Numbered from the stretch's first letter, positions 1 through 5,724 are shown. The stretch is 6,387 nt of DNA from an uncultured Cellulosilyticum sp. (GCA_934725855.1 CAKVCL010000065.1:1-6387), one strand, 5' to 3'. Notes: generated from the letters alone by a model not told the origin. Program-made: numbers and translations.

Positions 1-39
<39 letters not shown>

Positions 40-254
40 AATTTGATAAACAACTTAAAGTTATTTTATAACTTTTGCTGTTCTTGGCTCGAGTTATACT
101 CGTTTACTAGTACATAAAAGATTATTACTAACCTTGTACTCATGAATGAATCTAGACTCGTTTGAAATCTTTGATTCGTTTTGAATCGACTGGTTTTATG
201 GTTACTATTTTGTTTTCAAAGTTCATTTGTTATCAGTGGTGTTTCCCGCTGACT
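40..254 (-). other. 16S rRNA leader (transcribed spacer)
   Basis: This stretch lies between the rRNA promoter and the mature 16S end and has no coding potential. It contains a boxA-like site at 212-225 and short hairpins, for example CGAGT/ACTCG in the minus-strand segment around 88-100. Such stems are expected to take part in antitermination complex assembly and RNase III processing of the precursor. I see no second promoter in it. Confidence 0.7.
212..225 (-). promoter_or_regulatory. boxA-like antitermination site in rRNA leader
   Basis: The minus strand reads TGAACTTTGAAAAC, close to the boxA of Bacillota rRNA leaders (TGCTCTTTGAAAACT type). Known role: NusB/NusE (S10) binding to make polymerase resistant to Rho while it transcribes rRNA. 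The site sits about 30 nt after the predicted start of transcription, which is the usual location. Confidence 0.65.
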
Positions 255-260
255 TGTATA

Positions 261-289
261 ATATTACGTCATTCTCCTACATAAGTCAA
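261..289 (-). promoter_or_regulatory. rRNA operon promoter (sigma-A type)
   Basis: On the minus strand there is a -35 TTGACT (284-289) and a -10 TAATAT (261-266) separated by exactly 17 bp, which predicts a start near 253-255. Immediately upstream (295-325) are phased A-tracts on the minus strand (AAAAAAA twice, AAAA once) that look like an UP element for the RNA polymerase alpha subunit. The promoter feeds the 16S gene at the left edge, giving a ~215-nt leader. Confidence 0.88.
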
Positions 290-342
290 CGGTTTTCTGC
301 CACTTTTTTTAAGTTTTTTTCATTTATTGACTTATTAACAAT

Positions 343-388
343 ATATACACAGCTTATCCACTTAGTTATACACAAAAATTGTGTATAA
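343..388. promoter_or_regulatory. Cluster of four DnaA-box-like 9-mers
   Basis: Against the consensus TTATNCACA, 366-374 (TTATACACA, plus) and 380-388 (same 9-mer, minus) match perfectly. 354-362 (TTATCCACT) and 343-351 (ATATACACA) have one mismatch each. Starts are 11, 12 and 14 bp apart, close to one helical turn. The two perfect boxes also form a 9-bp inverted repeat with a 5-nt loop. The cluster lies just upstream of the A-tracts of the rRNA promoter. DnaA binding is inferred; the region is very A+T-rich, so chance contributes. Confidence 0.5.
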
Positions 389-389
389 T

Positions 390-559
390 TTAATCAATAG
401 GCAATCGAATCGTTGCTTTTGTGCCTTTTTTAGTTCACTTATTATTTCTAAACTTCCACTATGTTGCCTTATAATTTCTTGTGCAATAGATAATCTTTTA
501 TCTTGGTCAAACCAAATCTTAATCGGATTTTCTTCTAACTCTAAAATAACGAGTTGTAC
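390..559 (-). pseudogene. Histidine kinase ATPase-domain remnant
   Basis: The minus-strand frame opens with VQLVILELEENPIKI, which resembles the N box of HATPase_c domains. It then jumps to LSIAQEIIRQHSGSLEI, resembling the segment after the G1 box (GLGLSIAKEIVELHGG). After a frameshift in the A-run at about 425-430 it ends KKGTKATIRLPID-stop (stop 390-392), the classic G2-box/C-terminus of sensor kinases. Restoring one A to the run reads SELKKGTKATIRLPID without a break. The G1 region between N box and G2 box is largely deleted and nothing upstream resembles a sensor or dimerisation domain. The piece is non-functional. The match is from family memory, not an alignment. Confidence 0.6.
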
Positions 560-603
560 TATCGTTGGTGAAATTCATAGTATTTCATCTGAAAAAACTT
601 GGG

Positions 604-884
604 AAATACTAATATACCAAAAGGAATTGCCTTTTTTACTCGTTCCTTTTTCCAGCACCATAGTTATAGCTGATAACCTGCTGCAATTCCTGAGAAAATC
701 CGGTAATCGATTGTCTAATGAATGATGATGTCGCTGTGACGATTGTTCCTGCCGTGATAGCAAGTGTCGCACCATCTACCGCATAATCGGTATATGCAAC
801 ATATTTTTTCAGAGGAAAATTTAAAATGATATTTACAAGGCTTTCCACCCAATCGTAAGATGATTGCAAATACAGCCCCACAAA
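604..884 (-). pseudogene. MATE-family efflux transporter, internal fragment
   Basis: The minus strand encodes SLVNIILNFPLKKY, then TDYAVDGATLAITAG, then TGFSQELQQVISYNYGAG. This is the order typical of the second half of MATE Na+/H+-coupled drug exporters, where the signature is GxxQGxQPIISYNYGA. At the A-run 647-651 one base is missing. Adding it continues as KKERVKKAIPFGIL, the expected MATE sequence. Only ~90 of the usual ~450 residues remain; the N-terminal half and the C-terminus are gone, and a TAG precedes the fragment. It lies downstream of the macrodomain gene beyond a terminator, so it is not part of that operon. Confidence 0.72.
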
Positions 885-896
885 CTACCAACGAAA

Positions 897-934
897 ATCC
901 ATAGCACCTGTGATGGGCGCTATGGATTTTTTTT
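897..934. terminator. Bidirectional terminator after the macrodomain gene
   Basis: ATCCATAGC (897-905) pairs perfectly with GCTATGGAT (919-927) around a 13-nt loop. On the plus strand the stem is followed by eight more T (927-934). On the minus strand it is followed by a short T-run (893-896). The macrodomain stop codon (920-922) lies inside the stem, so the leftward operon ends right here. The strong T-tract faces the opposite direction, towards blocking rightward transcription into the operon. Confidence 0.7.
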
Positions 935-1708
935 CAATAATTTACTATATATTTTCAAATCTTCATCCTTAAATACATTAAAGATTATCTTATTTATTCT
1001 ATTATCTTTTTCCATGAATTTCTTTACTATGTTAACAGCAATTTCAGCGGCTCTCTGCTGAGGAAATCGAAATACACCAGTTGACAAACAGCAAAACGCT
1101 ATTGATTCCACACCTGTATCTGCTGCAAGTTCTAAGCATTCTCTGTAACAGCCTGCAAGCAGTTCTTCGTCTTTCCCAGTAACTTCCCACTGTATAATAG
1201 GTCCTACCGTATGAAGTATATATTTCGCCGGAAGGTTATAGCCAGGTGTTATCTTTGCCTTACCCGTTTCTTCTTCATGTCCCTGCTTTGTCATTATTTC
1301 ATGCATTTTAAGGCGAAGCTCTATTCCTGCATAGGTATGTATGAAATTATCAATGCAGGCGTGCATAGGTGAGAAACATCCAAGCATCTGTGAATTACAC
1401 GCATTTACAATAGCATCACATTTTAAAGTTGTGATGTCTCCCTGCCAGATATACAATCTCGGATCAGATGCTACAGGTTCTAAATCTGCAATGTCTGTAA
1501 TACCTCGTTCAATATTTCTCTCTCGGAGATATTCGTCCTGTATTTTCAGGAATTCCTCACTTACAGGCCGTGGCAGTCTGATATTCATCAAAGAGCGAAG
1601 CAGATTCTCCTGTCCTTGCTTATCCGTTGGAATTTTCTGTACCCGAAATCGAATTTCCTCTTTCAAAAGATATTCAATTAAATATTTCCTTCTCGTATCC
1701 TGCGTCAT
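920..1708 (-). CDS. Zinc-dependent macrodomain ADP-ribosyl hydrolase (SirTM partner)
   Basis: 262 aa, full length for the family. Residues 1-78 form the helical N-terminal extension seen in SirTM-linked macrodomains (RSLMNIRLPRPVSEEFLKIQ). The macrodomain follows: LYIWQGDIT (85-93) for the ADP-ribose adenine pocket, VNACNSQMLG (101-110) for the catalytic loop, and STGVFRFP (209-216) for the diphosphate-binding loop. The insert GCFSPMHACIDN supplies Cys111, His116 and Cys118, the expected zinc ligands that define Zn-macrodomains. Known role of the class: removing ADP-ribose added by the adjacent SirTM sirtuin. Its ATG overlaps the sirtuin TGA (ATGA), with ribosome binding site AAGGAG (1717-1722) 8 nt before it, so translation is coupled. 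A stem-loop terminator contains the stop. All key motifs are present, so I expect an active enzyme. Confidence 0.93.
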   Translation of the reverse strand: MTQDTRRKYLIEYLLKEEIRFRVQKIPTDKQGQENLLRSLMNIRLPRPVSEEFLKIQDEYLRERNIERGITDIADLEPVASDPRLYIWQGDITTLKCDAIVNACNSQMLGCFSPMHACIDNFIHTYAGIELRLKMHEIMTKQGHEEETGKAKITPGYNLPAKYILHTVGPIIQWEVTGKDEELLAGCYRECLELAADTGVESIAFCCLSTGVFRFPQQRAAEIAVNIVKKFMEKDNRINKIIFNVFKDEDLKIYSKLLKKNP

Positions 1709-2649
1709 AAAATCATCTCCTTGATATCTGTGATTGCTCTTGCCATGTCACCTCCGATTCCTATCGCACGCTCACCAAAACTTTCAGGAACCATAGCCTC
1801 GTCCATATTTAAACGAATTAAACTGTATAATACATTCCCACGTACCATTTTTTCAAATGGAAATCGTATAATAATCGGTGTATTAAATCCTACACCAAGT
1901 TCTATAAGTACAACCTTTTTGGCTTTGTTTTGTTCCAGAAAATCTGCATATCTGTCAGCAGCCTCATGCCACTGTTCATCCTCCACAAAATAATTATCAC
2001 ACCTAAGGTGCATAGCCATTTTTCCACCGCATACAGGACACTTAGGAACAAGTTCAGATGGAATCAGGCAATCCTTTCTCTCAGCATCCATCTTTCGAAA
2101 TAAGCTTTCCGCATCATATGTTTTTAGATGGCAGCCTCTTTGACATTGAATCTTTCCGTAATCACCTTGCGTTGCAAATATTCTGTCTGCCGAAAATCCA
2201 GCCTTAAAAAATTGATGATCCACATTGGTTGTGAGCACGAAGTAATCTTTATCCTTAACGATATCATACAGCTGTGTATAAAGGGGCAATGCCGGTGGGG
2301 CAAATCTATTCATAAGTGCATGTTTAGACCAGTACCCCCATTTTGCCTCCTCAGACGGAAATGGATAAAAGCCAGCAGCATACATATCCGTCATATAATG
2401 ACCACCATATTTTTCTATAAATTCAGCAAAATTTTTCGTAAATCTCTTGCCACCATACTGAATTCCCGCAGCCGTTGATGCACCTGCTCCAGCTCCTATG
2501 ATCACAGCATCTGCATTTTTTATAAGCTCTGTGGATTTTTTTATGTGGTCTTCATATGCATCCTTTTGAAATACATAATCTCTTGCGGGTGTCCCACACA
2601 AAAAGTCCCTCCAGTCAACATGACCTTTTCTGATTTTCTTAAAGACCAT
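1705..2649 (-). CDS. sirTM: Class M sirtuin (SirTM), protein ADP-ribosyltransferase
   Basis: 314 aa. It has the sirtuin Rossmann core: GAGAGAS (52-58) for NAD binding, TTNVD (140-144) in place of the usual TQNID, and a zinc module with Cys169, Cys173, Cys204 and Cys207. The catalytic His of deacetylating sirtuins is Gln161 here (TQGDYG). This substitution marks SirTM enzymes, which transfer ADP-ribose to a protein rather than deacetylate. LRCDNYFVEDEQW (215-227) and ELGVGFNTPIIIRFPFE (250-266) also fit SirTM and not the canonical LRPxVVxFGE. In Staphylococcus and Streptococcus the target is a lipoylated GcvH-like protein encoded in the operon. No such gene or lipoate ligase is here, so the substrate is unknown. 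It starts 2 nt after the ferredoxin-like gene, and its ribosome binding site (GAGG, 2656-2659) lies in that gene's last codons. Confidence 0.93.
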   Translation of the reverse strand: MVFKKIRKGHVDWRDFLCGTPARDYVFQKDAYEDHIKKSTELIKNADAVIIGAGAGASTAAGIQYGGKRFTKNFAEFIEKYGGHYMTDMYAAGFYPFPSEEAKWGYWSKHALMNRFAPPALPLYTQLYDIVKDKDYFVLTTNVDHQFFKAGFSADRIFATQGDYGKIQCQRGCHLKTYDAESLFRKMDAERKDCLIPSELVPKCPVCGGKMAMHLRCDNYFVEDEQWHEAADRYADFLEQNKAKKVVLIELGVGFNTPIIIRFPFEKMVRGNVLYSLIRLNMDEAMVPESFGERAIGIGGDMARAITDIKEMIL

Positions 2650-2651
2650 AC

Positions 2652-2771
2652 CTAACCTCTTTTCTTAATACACTGTTTAGGACATATTCCTGCGCATCTT
2701 CCACAGTGAAGACAGCGTTCCTGGTTTATTACAACCAGAATTGAAGGTAAAAATTCTACTACTTTCTGCAT
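2652..2771 (-). CDS. Mini-ferredoxin: 39-aa single [4Fe-4S] peptide
   Basis: A short frame on the minus strand from ATG 2771 to TAG 2652, with an excellent ribosome binding site AAGGAGG (2778-2784) 6 nt upstream. After a hydrophobic N-terminal stretch (VVEFLPSILVVI) it carries NQERCLHCGRCAGICPKQC: Cys20, Cys23, Cys26 and Cys30-Pro31, the CxxCxxCxxxCP pattern of one bacterial-ferredoxin [4Fe-4S] cluster, plus a fifth Cys34. A classical 2[4Fe-4S] ferredoxin needs a second such motif (~55 aa or more), and none follows. It is the first gene of the sirtuin-macrodomain operon, directly behind its promoter and operators. It may be a real small electron carrier or redox sensor, or the stub of a truncated ferredoxin kept for its start signals; good start signals and coupling favour translation. 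Confidence 0.75.
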   Translation of the reverse strand: MQKVVEFLPSILVVINQERCLHCGRCAGICPKQCIKKRG

Positions 2772-2791
2772 ATAGTACCTCCTTAAATTGT

Positions 2792-2810
2792 TGTAACATT
2801 TGTTATTACA
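2792..2810. promoter_or_regulatory. Rrf2 operator, copy 1 (5' UTR of fdx-sirTM operon)
   Basis: TGTAAC-N7-ATTACA, 19 bp, with one half-site mismatch from perfect symmetry. It lies between the predicted transcription start (~2817) and the ribosome binding site of the mini-ferredoxin, a position suited to a roadblock or steric repression. It shares exact length and spacing with the three other copies at 2843, 2871 and 3420. Confidence 0.7.
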
Positions 2811-2823
2811 TCTTTCAATCGGT

Positions 2824-2853
2824 ACTATACCACCTTTTTTGTTGTAATGTCAA
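2824..2853 (-). promoter_or_regulatory. Promoter of the mini-ferredoxin/sirtuin/macrodomain operon
   Basis: On the minus strand there is a consensus -35 TTGACA (2848-2853), an 18-bp spacer and a -10 TATAGT (2824-2829), with predicted start near 2817. The -35 hexamer is wholly inside operator copy 2, copy 3 lies just upstream and copy 1 just downstream of the start. A strong promoter covered by three operators implies tight repression with high output when released. Confidence 0.82.
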
Positions 2854-2861
2854 CAGTTACA
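2843..2861. promoter_or_regulatory. Rrf2 operator, copy 2 (over the -35 box)
   Basis: TGTAAT-N7-GTTACA, 19 bp. The -35 box (2848-2853) begins 5 bp into the repeat. The copy in front of the regulator gene (3420-3438) has its -35 at the identical offset. Binding here would block sigma-A contact with the promoter. Confidence 0.75.
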
Positions 2862-2870
2862 TGATTTTTT

Positions 2871-2889
2871 TGTAACTTTTTTTGTTACA
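2871..2889. promoter_or_regulatory. Rrf2 operator, copy 3 (upstream of promoter)
   Basis: TGTAAC-N7-GTTACA, 19 bp and perfectly symmetric in its 6-bp arms, with an all-T centre. It starts 28 bp from copy 2. Its perfect symmetry suggests it is the strongest site of the set. Confidence 0.72.
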
Positions 2890-2904
2890 TCTGTTTTTGA
2901 TTCC

Positions 2905-2933
2905 AAAAAAGCTCCAGATTGCCAATCTGAAGC
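2905..2933 (-). terminator. Intrinsic terminator of the Rrf2 gene
   Basis: On the minus strand GCTTCAGATT pairs with AATCTGGAGC (10 bp, one G-T pair) around a 3-nt loop, followed by TTTTTT (2905-2910). It starts 12 nt after the regulator's stop codon and separates that gene from the operon promoter, so the regulator and the operon are separate transcripts. Confidence 0.88.
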
Positions 2934-2945
2934 CTCTTTCTACTG

Positions 2946-3377
2946 CTATTTTTCTATATATAACGCAACATCTTTTTTAACATCAGCCAAAGTCATCTCA
3001 GCAAGTTTCTCTTCCATAGCCTTCTGAACCTGCAATAATCTGTTATCCAAAACATGATGAATATTCTTTCCTATCGGACAATTCTGATTCGGATTCTCGT
3101 GAAAATGGAACAACTCTTCATCAGGTGTACATTCTACTGCCCTATACACCTCAAGAAAAGTAATTTTATCAAGCGGTTTTGTAATTGTCACACCACCTGT
3201 TCCCCTTGAAACTTCAACTAATCCTGCTGCCTTTAACTGTTGTAAAAGTTTTCGTACGATAACCGGATTCGTACCAATACTGGCTGCCATAAAATCACTC
3301 GTCATTTTTTGATCTGAAAATGTATCTATACAGGCAAACATATGAATCGCCATTGTGAATCTGCTAGAAATCTGCAT
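2946..3377 (-). CDS. Rrf2-family transcriptional regulator (likely local repressor)
   Basis: 143 aa. It begins MQISSRFTMAIHM, the standard Rrf2 N-terminus. The winged helix covers about residues 1-66, with recognition region NPVIVRKLLQQL (37-48) and wing VSRGTGGVTI (56-65), followed by the dimer helix with FLEVYRAVE. The ATG at 3377 is chosen over an in-frame GTG at 3386 because the AGAGG site is 8 nt before this ATG. Cys16, Cys83 and Cys100 are present, but not the three-cysteine cluster of IscR/NsrR. It therefore looks like the YwnA-type subgroup, which lacks an Fe-S cluster; sensing through a thiol is possible but unproven. A 19-bp inverted repeat overlaps its own -35, and three more precede the fdx-sirTM-macro operon, so autorepression and control of that operon are inferred. 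Confidence 0.92.
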   Translation of the reverse strand: MQISSRFTMAIHMFACIDTFSDQKMTSDFMAASIGTNPVIVRKLLQQLKAAGLVEVSRGTGGVTITKPLDKITFLEVYRAVECTPDEELFHFHENPNQNCPIGKNIHHVLDNRLLQVQKAMEEKLAEMTLADVKKDVALYIEK

Positions 3378-3401
3378 ATTTTGCACCTCTTTTCAATAAC
3401 A

Positions 3402-3430
3402 ATCATATCAAAAAGGTGATGTAATTTCAA
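3402..3430 (-). promoter_or_regulatory. Promoter of the Rrf2 gene
   Basis: On the minus strand there is a -35 TTGAAA (3425-3430), a 17-bp spacer and a -10 TATGAT (3402-3407), giving a very short leader before the ATG at 3377. The -35 lies inside the operator at 3420-3438, as expected for autoregulation. Confidence 0.78.
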
Positions 3431-3438
3431 TGGTTACA
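3420..3438. promoter_or_regulatory. Rrf2 operator, copy 4 (autoregulatory)
   Basis: TGTAAT-N7-GTTACA, with the same arms as copy 2. The -35 box starts 5 bp into it, exactly as in copy 2. A lone half-site TGTAAC occurs further upstream at 3463-3468. Confidence 0.75.
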
Positions 3439-3535
3439 TTGTTTCCTTCTTATAATTCCTAATGTAACTCTTAATCCCCTTGGAAGTATAATGTGCAAGA
3501 AAAATAAACAGCCTCATAATAGCAATATACTCTGT

Positions 3536-3599
3536 AAAAAAGAGCAGAACAGGTCTTTCAAAAGCAACCTCTTATCTGTTATCATTACCTTTACTGCTC
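3536..3599 (-). terminator. Possible terminator after the flavodoxin pseudogene
   Basis: On the minus strand GAGCAG (3594-3599) can pair with CTGCTC (3542-3547), which is followed directly by six T (3536-3541). An inner helix AACAG/CTGTT (3576-3580 with 3548-3552) stacks below an asymmetric bulge. The long interior makes it weaker than a typical intrinsic terminator. The rest of 3439-3535 shows no gene. Confidence 0.45.
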
Positions 3600-3600
3600 C

Positions 3601-4712
3601 TTACTGTACAAGTCCATTTTCTTTAAGATACAAGTCAATAGCTTCTATATTAGAAGGTCTTACAAATAGACCATCATGAACATTAGCGTTAGCCGCATTT
3701 TTGCGGATAAATGACATAGAATTGCCCAACTGCTCAGTATCCATGGAAGCTGCCTGTGTGAATGGATAAATATCCTTTTCAGATAGATCATAGGTGCGGT
3801 ATGCCACCAGATAGGATACCCTACTAAAATAGTATCATATTCTTCTATGGAATCTGGCAAATTTGCAATAGCAGGGCGTTCATTATAGTCTCGTTCTTCT
3901 CTTGCAATATTTCCGGTTTCCGTATAATCGTCAGGATATGCATTTAACGGTTCAAGTTCCAGCAATTCTCCACCTGTCTGTTTTGCAATGTAAGATGCCA
4001 TTTCTTCTGTGTTTCCAGACCATGAGAAGTATACAACAAGAGTATCTGTGCTTTTTTCAGATAAACCAGTATCCTCCTGTATATTATTTGTGATATAGCG
4101 GCACAGCATAGTAACGGCTTCAGCACGGGTAGCATTTCCAAATGGATCAAATCAATTATTTTCTTTTCCTACAATAACACCGTTTTCATTAGCCCATACT
4201 GCTGCATTCTTCACGTAATCAGCATTTTCTAAATAATATGCAAAAACACGTTACCTGTTAAATCCATATCATTGCCATTATACTCTGCGTAACGGTACAG
4301 CATGACTGCCAACTGTTGACGTTCTATTGGGTCTTTTGCATCAAAAAGGTTTTCTCCATAACCAGAAACAATGCCATTATCAGCTGCCCACCCAATAGCA
4401 GTTGCGTAATAAGAATCTGCATTTACATCTGCAAAAGTAGATGAATTAGTTTGAGGCTGTCCTTCATTTCGCCATAGCATAGTTGCAAACATCCCACGAC
4501 TTAATTGCATATTAGGAGAAAATATTCCCTGTTCTGTTCCAGCAATTAGTCCGTTTTCAAAAACATACTCTACAGCGTCTGCATAATACGCATTCGATGA
4601 TACATCCTGAAACATTTCAGCTGCCATAGCGGGGTTTCTTTGAATATCGCCAAGCTGCTGCCCCTGCGCTATAGATGGTTCCCATCTCCTGTTTCCGCAT
4701 GGTCTAATGGAA
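3601..4712 (-). pseudogene. SLH-repeat/flavodoxin fusion protein, frameshifted
   Basis: Three S-layer-homology repeats in order: MFQDVSSNAYYADAVEY (from ~4615), TFADVNADSYYATAIGW (from ~4440) and, after a frameshift at the A-run 4242-4246, YLENADYVKNAAVWANENG (from ~4233), ending with FDPFGNATRAEAVTMLCRYI. A flavodoxin domain follows: LVVYFSWSGNT (~4050), the FMN phosphate loop, then LVGYPIWWHTAP, then after a second shift near 3800 YDLSEKDIYPFTQAASMDTEQ to ENGLVQ-stop at 3601. An in-frame TGA at 4152-4154 (ENN-stop-FDPFGN) interrupts the third repeat. At the second shift about 10 residues between HTAP and YDLS are also missing. Intact, it would be an exported flavodoxin bound to cell-wall polymer through SLH domains. 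As it stands it cannot be made in one piece. Confidence 0.8.
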
Positions 4713-4820
4713 TCACCTTGTAAACATCGCAGGATAGCGGTAGATGTTATATCCTCCAAAAGTAAGAAGCACAACAGCCAGTACGATGATTAGAAATATC
4801 AAACTTTTCTTATGTCTCAT
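4713..4820 (-). pseudogene. Membrane-anchor N-terminal fragment
   Basis: ATG at 4820 with ribosome binding site GGAGGG (4827-4832), followed by 35 codons to TGA at 4713. The peptide starts MRHKKSLIF, then has a run of about 15 hydrophobic residues and GGYNIYRYPAM: a positively charged start plus one membrane helix, as in a signal anchor. It begins 12 bp after the alcohol dehydrogenase stop, so it was probably the next gene in that operon. The SLH sequence follows in a different frame, and a third frame stays open with VYKVIPLDHAETGDG, which I do not recognise. It is either the original N-terminus of the SLH-flavodoxin gene after a deletion/frameshift, or the stub of a separate exported protein. 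Confidence 0.55.
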
Positions 4821-4832
4821 CCGCAGCCCTCC

Positions 4833-5684
4833 TTATAAGCACTCCATCAAAATCTCATAAATTTCCTCACAGTCAAGCTCACGTGGATTACACTTGATAA
4901 TGTTGCAGCTATCTGCTACTTGAAGCAGTACATCTGGTGTAATCTCCACTGTGGATTTTAACTGACTCATTTTTGTAGGTAGCCCGCACTCTTTGATGAA
5001 GCTTTCCAGAGCATCCATACCAGCTTCTGCAGTATCTACACCAAAAACTACCTTTGCGAACCGGATAAATTTATCTGGCGCATCTTTTACGATATGACGG
5101 TAATAAACAGGGTGGATTACCGCGAGTCCCTGCCCATGGTTGCAATCTGTATAAACACCCAACTGATGTTCCATCTGATGCGCCTGAAAATCAGTCAGGC
5201 GACCACATTTCAAAATCCCGTTTTCCGCCATAGCGGAGTCCCACATCAGATTGCTCCGTACCTGCATATCATTGATATTTTTCAGCAGACGGTGCATATT
5301 GACCACGGTGTTGCGCATGATTGCCAGCACCACATCATCCGACACATTATCTTCATCGGAAATTCCGAGGTAGGTTTCCATCGCATGGCTCAGCGTATCA
5401 AAAGCGCCATAATGAAGTCCACATGATATTTACGGGCCAATGCCGCTCCTTCCTGCACTTTGGTATAAGTGGGGTTCGACATAATACCGCAGAAATCCAC
5501 CACCCTTTTACCTGCCTGCTCAAGCAATTCCTTTATTTCGTCATAAACTCCATTGTTTTTGATGGATCCACCACCATATGCCAGCATTACACTGTCTCCA
5601 ACTTTGTCAAGTTCTGCACCGAAAGCCTACGCTCCCTTCCCCCAAATAAACTTTTGTTGGATAAGAAAAAATAAATTCATTCAT
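4833..5684 (-). pseudogene. Iron-containing alcohol (butanol-type) dehydrogenase, internally deleted
   Basis: Starts at ATG 5684 (ribosome binding site GGGAGGTA, 5691-5698) with MNEFIFSYPTKVYLGEGS. A frameshift near 5627-5635 leads into AFGAELDKVGDSVMLAYGGGS and on to YHVDFIM. There (~5405-5414) roughly 100 codons are missing: the rest of the nucleotide-binding domain with its second GGGS motif, and the middle. The frame resumes with GAFDTLSHAMETYLG and is open to the stop at 4833. The iron-binding half is complete: Asp and His of AFDTLSH, the His residues of FQAHQMEHQLG and that of CNHGQG. The family reduces aldehydes with NAD(P)H (BdhA/YugJ group). Length is 284 codons against ~390 normally. 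It is transcribed divergently from a gutted MerR gene and keeps a MerR-type promoter. Confidence 0.88.
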
Positions 5685-5724
5685 TACAAATACCTCCCTT
5701 TTACTCAATAAATCCGTTTTCCAG

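Noticed and set aside
343..388. Chromosomal origin (oriC)
   Set aside because: There are DnaA-like boxes but no dnaA/dnaN/rpmH neighbourhood, and the flank is an rRNA promoter and a pseudogene; a titration or regulatory site is as likely.
381..725. Plus-strand open frame of 114 codons
   Set aside because: It runs antisense to the kinase and MATE remnants, lacks a good ribosome binding site, and its composition is that of a shadow frame.
390..884. A mobile element carrying the kinase and MATE pieces
   Set aside because: No transposase, integrase or flanking terminal inverted repeats could be found in the window.
1341..2478. Several plus-strand open frames of 90-127 codons
   Set aside because: All are antisense to the well-supported sirtuin and macrodomain genes and show no recognisable motif or start signals.
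2792..2889. CRISPR-like repeats
   Set aside because: The repeated units are 19-bp imperfect palindromes with irregular spacing over promoter boxes, which fits operators and not an array.
2946..3377. IscR- or NsrR-type Fe-S regulator
   Set aside because: The clustered three-cysteine ligand set after the dimer helix is missing; only scattered Cys16, Cys83 and Cys100 are present.
3378..3386. GTG start adding three residues to the Rrf2 protein
   Set aside because: The GTG overlaps the ribosome binding site (AGAGGTG), and the downstream ATG gives both correct spacing and the canonical MQISSRF start.
5094..5674. Plus-strand frames of 110 and 117 codons
   Set aside because: They are mirror frames of the alcohol dehydrogenase remnant; the His-rich content reflects the complementary codons.
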